Of a DNA stretch of 6,186 bases, positions 3,444-6,186 are shown in pieces (position 1 is the stretch's first letter; each line of letters starts with the position of its first letter). A model generated the notes under the pieces. That model was given only the letters and a program-made list of their open reading frames with translations, was not told the origin of the DNA and made no database searches. A program made the position numbers and the translations under genes. This stretch comes from Verrucomicrobiota bacterium (lineage in GTDB: Bacteria; Verrucomicrobiota; Verrucomicrobiia; Limisphaerales; AV2), in NCBI GenBank assembly GCA_003218935.1, contig QHPA01000348.1, positions 1 to 6,186 on the forward strand. The letters run 5' to 3'.

Positions 3444-6186
3444 TTGATCACGTTGGCGGCCGGCTCGTTCCTTGACGACGCGGCGAAGATCGTGCGACTT
3501 TGGGCGCGTTTGGCAAAAGAGCCGTTAGGTGCGGTGGCAAACGAACTTTTCGCCGCCGTCGCGCAAACTCCGGCCGTGCAGTCCCTGCAACGGCGCCTGG
3601 AGAAAGGCGGCGCATTGTCTTGCGCCGGCGTCAGCGAATCTGCCCAGCCTTTTTTGGCCGCGTTGCTGCGATACTTTTTTCCCCAACGCCCCCTCGTCGT
3701 CGTCACCGCCAGCCTCAAGGTTCAGGAAAGTTTCCAGCAGGACATAACGACCTGGTTGCATTTCTCAGCTCGCGGGACTACCCCGAACGAAAACGCTCAA
3801 CCTTCAACGCACAACGCTCAACCGCTCTTCTACCCCGCGTGGGAAACCCTGCCGCACGAGGCGAAGCTGCCGCACGCCGATGTCATCAGCGAACGGCTGG
3901 AAACGCTGGTCGCGCTGGCGCGGGACAGGACAAGCAACACGCAACACGCGCCGCTCGTCGTTGCCAGTGTCGAAGCGCTGCAGCAGCGAACTTTCCCGCC
4001 GAATGATCTGAAGCAACGCACACGCGATTTGAATCGGGGCGACAGGTTTGAGCCGCTCGCTTTGGTCCAATGGCTTGAAGAACAGGGTTACGAACCGGAA
4101 GCGCAAGTGACACAAAAAGGCGAAACCACCTTGCGCGGGGGCATCCTCGACGTCTATCCGTCCACGAGTCCGTGGCCCGTGCGATTGGAATTTTTCGGAG
4201 ATGAACTGGAATCGCTTCGCTACTTCGATCCGCTCACGCAAATCTCGCGCGAGGAAATTTTGTCGGTGACACTGCCACCGGCGGGTGAGTTGGGAATCTT
4301 AAAGCGGCGCGTTAAAACCAAAGCTGTCACCGCAGACTTCAACCTGCCTGACAGCGACGCTGACTCCTGGCGCCATCCGGAGTTTGCCGCTTCAACCTCC
4401 GACGGGCCAGCGACCCTCGCGGATTACCTGCCTCCCGAAACCCTCTTCCTGCTCTGCGAACCTGAAGCGCTCGCGGAACACGCCGACCAATACGCGCAAC
4501 AAATACCCACTGACGACCCGTTCTTTGTGACCTGGAAAGAGTTTCAACACCGGTTGGCTCAGCAAGGAATGACTTCGTTGGAGGTGTGTGGAGCTGAAAT
4601 TTCCACATCAGGACCTGACCTCAGCGACGCGAATGCAGCCCGCTCCGATTCAGAACGACCTGGAACCCCCAATCCGCAACCTGCCTTGCTTCCGTTTTTT
4701 TCGCTGGACGCCTTCCGTCCGCTCGGCGATCGCGCGCCGGAACCTCAGATCGCCGAAACGCAACGCCGCGAATTCTTCGCACAACTGCACCGTTGGCTCC
4801 GTCAGGACTACGACGTTCACGTCTTCTGCAACAACGAAGGCGAACGCCGGCGGTTTGATGAGATTTGGGCGGAGTACGGATTTAGCGAAGGAGCGCAGGG
4901 GGCTTGTCTGCCTCAGTCTTTTCAGACGGAGGATTTTTTGTCGAAAAACCAGACGCGAGAACAACGATTAACGGAGAATGAACGGAGGCGGGACCCCGCC
5001 CCTGCTTTGCACGTCGGGGCGCTCACCCGAGGTTTTTTCTACGACGACGCCAAACTGGTCATCGTCACCGATGCCGAAATATTCGGTCGCTATAAAGTGC
5101 AGCGCCCGCGCCGTCTGAAATCGCCCCACGCCGCCGCGATGCGTTCGGCGCTCGAAATCAATTTCACTGAACTCGAAGAAGGCGACTACGTGGTCCATAT
5201 CCAGCACGGCATCGGGCGTTATCTCGGCTTGAAAATTCTGCCGGTCGGAGCCGGACGAAAGGGGAACGCGTCCAGCGGCGCGAGCCCACAGGCTGAAACC
5301 GAATCCGGCCAGGAATGCCTGGTGATCGAATACGCGCTCGCCGATCCCGATCAGCCGCCGCCAAAACTCTACGTGCCGGTCACCGAGGCGCATCTCGTCA
5401 GCAAATACGTCGGCGCGGGCAAGGCGCGTCCGCCGCTGAACGCCCTCGGCGGAACCCGCTGGGCCAAAACGAAAGCGCAGGCGGAAAAGGCGGTCCGCGA
5501 TCTGGCGGGCGAGTTGCTTTCGATCCAGGCGGCGCGCGAATCCCAGCCCGGCCACGCCTTCGCGCCCGACACACCATGGCAGCGCGAGTTTGAAGGCGCC
5601 TTCATCTACGAGGAAACGCCCGACCAGATGCGGGCCATCCTCGAAACGAAGAGCGACATGGAAAAACCAAAGCCGATGGACCGTCTGATTTGCGGCGATG
5701 TCGGCTTTGGCAAGACCGAAGTGGCCATTCGCGCGGCTTTCAAAGCGGTGATGGACGGCAGGCAAGTGGCCGTGCTGGTGCCCACCACGGTGCTCGCTCA
5801 ACAACATTTCAACACCTTCCGCGAGCGGATGGCGGATTATCCCGCGCGCATCGAATTGCTCTCCCGCTTTCGCACACGGCGCCAGCAGGAGCGTGTGAGC
5901 AAGGACCTCGCTGCCGGCGCCGTGGATATCGTCATCGGGACCCATCGGCTCGTGCAGGACGACGTTCGCTTCAAAGACCTCGGGTTGGTCATCATCGATG
6001 AAGAGCAGCGTTTCGGGGTGATGCAGAAGGAGAAATTCAAGCAACTGCGCAAGCTGGTGGACGTGCTTACGTTGAGCGCCACGCCCATTCCGCGCACGCT
6101 TTACCTGGCGCTCACCGGCGCCCGCGACATGAGCACGATCGAAACGCCGCCGCAGGACCGTCTGCCGGTCGAGACCATCGTCACGC
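3444..6186 (+). CDS. mfd: transcription-repair coupling factor Mfd (C-terminus outside window)
   Basis: Mfd is an ATP-driven DNA translocase that removes stalled RNA polymerase at lesions and recruits UvrA. One continuous frame gives 914 residues up to the right edge. Order: UvrB-like N-terminal module with WETLPHE (133-139) and the RGGILDVYP segment (about 231-239); a variable middle; the CarD-like RNA-polymerase-interacting domain starting at [15 protein letters not shown] (about 579-593); then the RecG-like helicase with TPDQ, Walker [10 protein letters not shown] (751-759, K757), [13 protein letters not shown], Walker B DEEQRFG (852-858) and SATPIPRTL (878-886). The second RecA lobe, TRG motif and C-terminal domain lie beyond the edge. 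There is no in-frame ATG before 4569. TTG at 3444 or 3453, or GTG at 3492, must serve as start; 3444 is the outermost plausible choice and uncertain. The Walker lysine is about 120 residues later than in E. coli (K634), owing to insertions in the N-terminal half. Confidence 0.97.
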   Translation, partial: MITLAAGSFLDDAAKIVRLWARLAKEPLGAVANELFAAVAQTPAVQSLQRRLEKGGALSCAGVSESAQPFLAALLRYFFPQRPLVVVTASLKVQESFQQDITTWLHFSARGTTPNENAQPSTHNAQPLFYPAWETLPHEAKLPHADVISERLETLVALARDRTSNTQHAPLVVASVEALQQRTFPPNDLKQRTRDLNRGDRFEPLALVQWLEEQGYEPEAQVTQKGETTLRGGILDVYPSTSPWPVRLEFFGDELESLRYFDPLTQISREEILSVTLPPAGELGILKRRVKTKAVTADFNLPDSDADSWRHPEFAASTSDGPATLADYLPPETLFLLCEPEALAEHADQYAQQIPTDDPFFVTWKEFQHRLAQQGMTSLEVCGAEISTSGPDLSDANAARSDSERPGTPNPQPALLPFFSLDAFRPLGDRAPEPQIAETQRREFFAQLHRWLRQDYDVHVFCNNEGERRRFDEIWAEYGFSEGAQGACLPQSFQTEDFLSKNQTREQRLTENERRRDPAPALHVGALTRGFFYDDAKLVIVTDAEIFGRYKVQRPRRLKSPHAAAMRSALEINFTELEEGDYVVHIQHGIGRYLGLKILPVGAGRKGNASSGASPQAETESGQECLVIEYALADPDQPPPKLYVPVTEAHLVSKYVGAGKARPPLNALGGTRWAKTKAQAEKAVRDLAGELLSIQAARESQPGHAFAPDTPWQREFEGAFIYEETPDQMRAILETKSDMEKPKPMDRLICGDVGFGKTEVAIRAAFKAVMDGRQVAVLVPTTVLAQQHFNTFRERMADYPARIELLSRFRTRRQQERVSKDLAAGAVDIVIGTHRLVQDDVRFKDLGLVIIDEEQRFGVMQKEKFKQLRKLVDVLTLSATPIPRTLYLALTGARDMSTIETPPQDRLPVETIVT
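3792..3823 (+). repeat. in-frame 21-bp-period repeat inside mfd
   Basis: AACGCTCAACC occurs at 3792-3802 and again at 3813-3823, a period of 21 bases or seven codons. It encodes NAQPSTH then NAQP (residues 117-127), inside a low-complexity stretch just before the conserved WETLPHE motif, where E. coli Mfd has no such insert. It resembles the short CAACGTTCAAC-type tandem sequences common in intergenic DNA. Confidence 0.7.
4987..5000. repeat. short GC palindrome in the variable region of mfd
   Basis: GGCGGG and CCCGCC flank a two-base AC centre, a perfect 6-bp inverted repeat inside the mfd frame. It encodes the RRRDPAP segment (about 514-520) in a poorly conserved, charged stretch before VGALTRGFF. 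It may be the remnant of an inserted palindromic repeat, though a 6-bp stem in GC-rich DNA can also arise by chance. Confidence 0.4.

Noticed and set aside
3005..3718. Upstream extension of the pyrF frame to a 474-residue protein
   Set aside because: The added part is a translation of REP repeats and antisense mfd sequence, while PyrF itself begins with its standard MxxPIIVALD start at 3004.
4968..6044. 358-residue minus-strand ORF inside mfd
   Set aside because: It lies antisense to well-conserved Mfd helicase and RNA-polymerase-interacting motifs and shows no recognisable domain. Long antisense frames are expected opposite GC-rich coding DNA.

Overview
The window looks like ordinary chromosomal DNA from a GC-rich, free-living bacterium, most plausibly of the Verrucomicrobia/PVC group. 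That placement is an inference. It rests on a DUF4912 protein, intergenic palindromic repeats of the CCCTCACCC...CCCTCTCCC type, fragments of ATTCGGATTTCGG-like repeats, and the lack of well-placed Shine-Dalgarno sequences. No phylogenetic marker was aligned. I see no phage, plasmid, CRISPR, tRNA or rRNA signal.

Layout from left to right: (1) a minus-strand DUF4912 protein with a long Lys/Arg-rich N-terminal tail, cut off at the left edge; (2) a divergent plus-strand single-domain response regulator; (3) three tightly packed plus-strand genes resembling a DsrE-DsrF-DsrH (TusD-TusC-TusB) sulfur-relay set, the first clear, the second fairly likely, the third short and tentative; (4) pyrF (orotidine 5'-phosphate decarboxylase) on the minus strand, tail to tail with the third small gene and only one base apart; (5) a 439-bp gap between pyrF and mfd holding a pair of inverted REP-like palindromes inside a larger outer inverted repeat; (6) mfd, the transcription-repair coupling factor, running off the right edge after helicase motif III.

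The genes do not form one pathway. pyrF and mfd are housekeeping genes. The dsrE-like trio may be a sulfur-carrier module with its own promoter. The receiver protein has no kinase or output partner in view. The best candidates for a second look are the dsrE-like trio and its possible leaderless promoter, the REP/MITE-like element in front of mfd, and an Mfd whose N-terminal half is about 120 residues longer than that of E. coli, partly through low-complexity, repeat-derived insertions. I did not find a convincing new multi-gene system.
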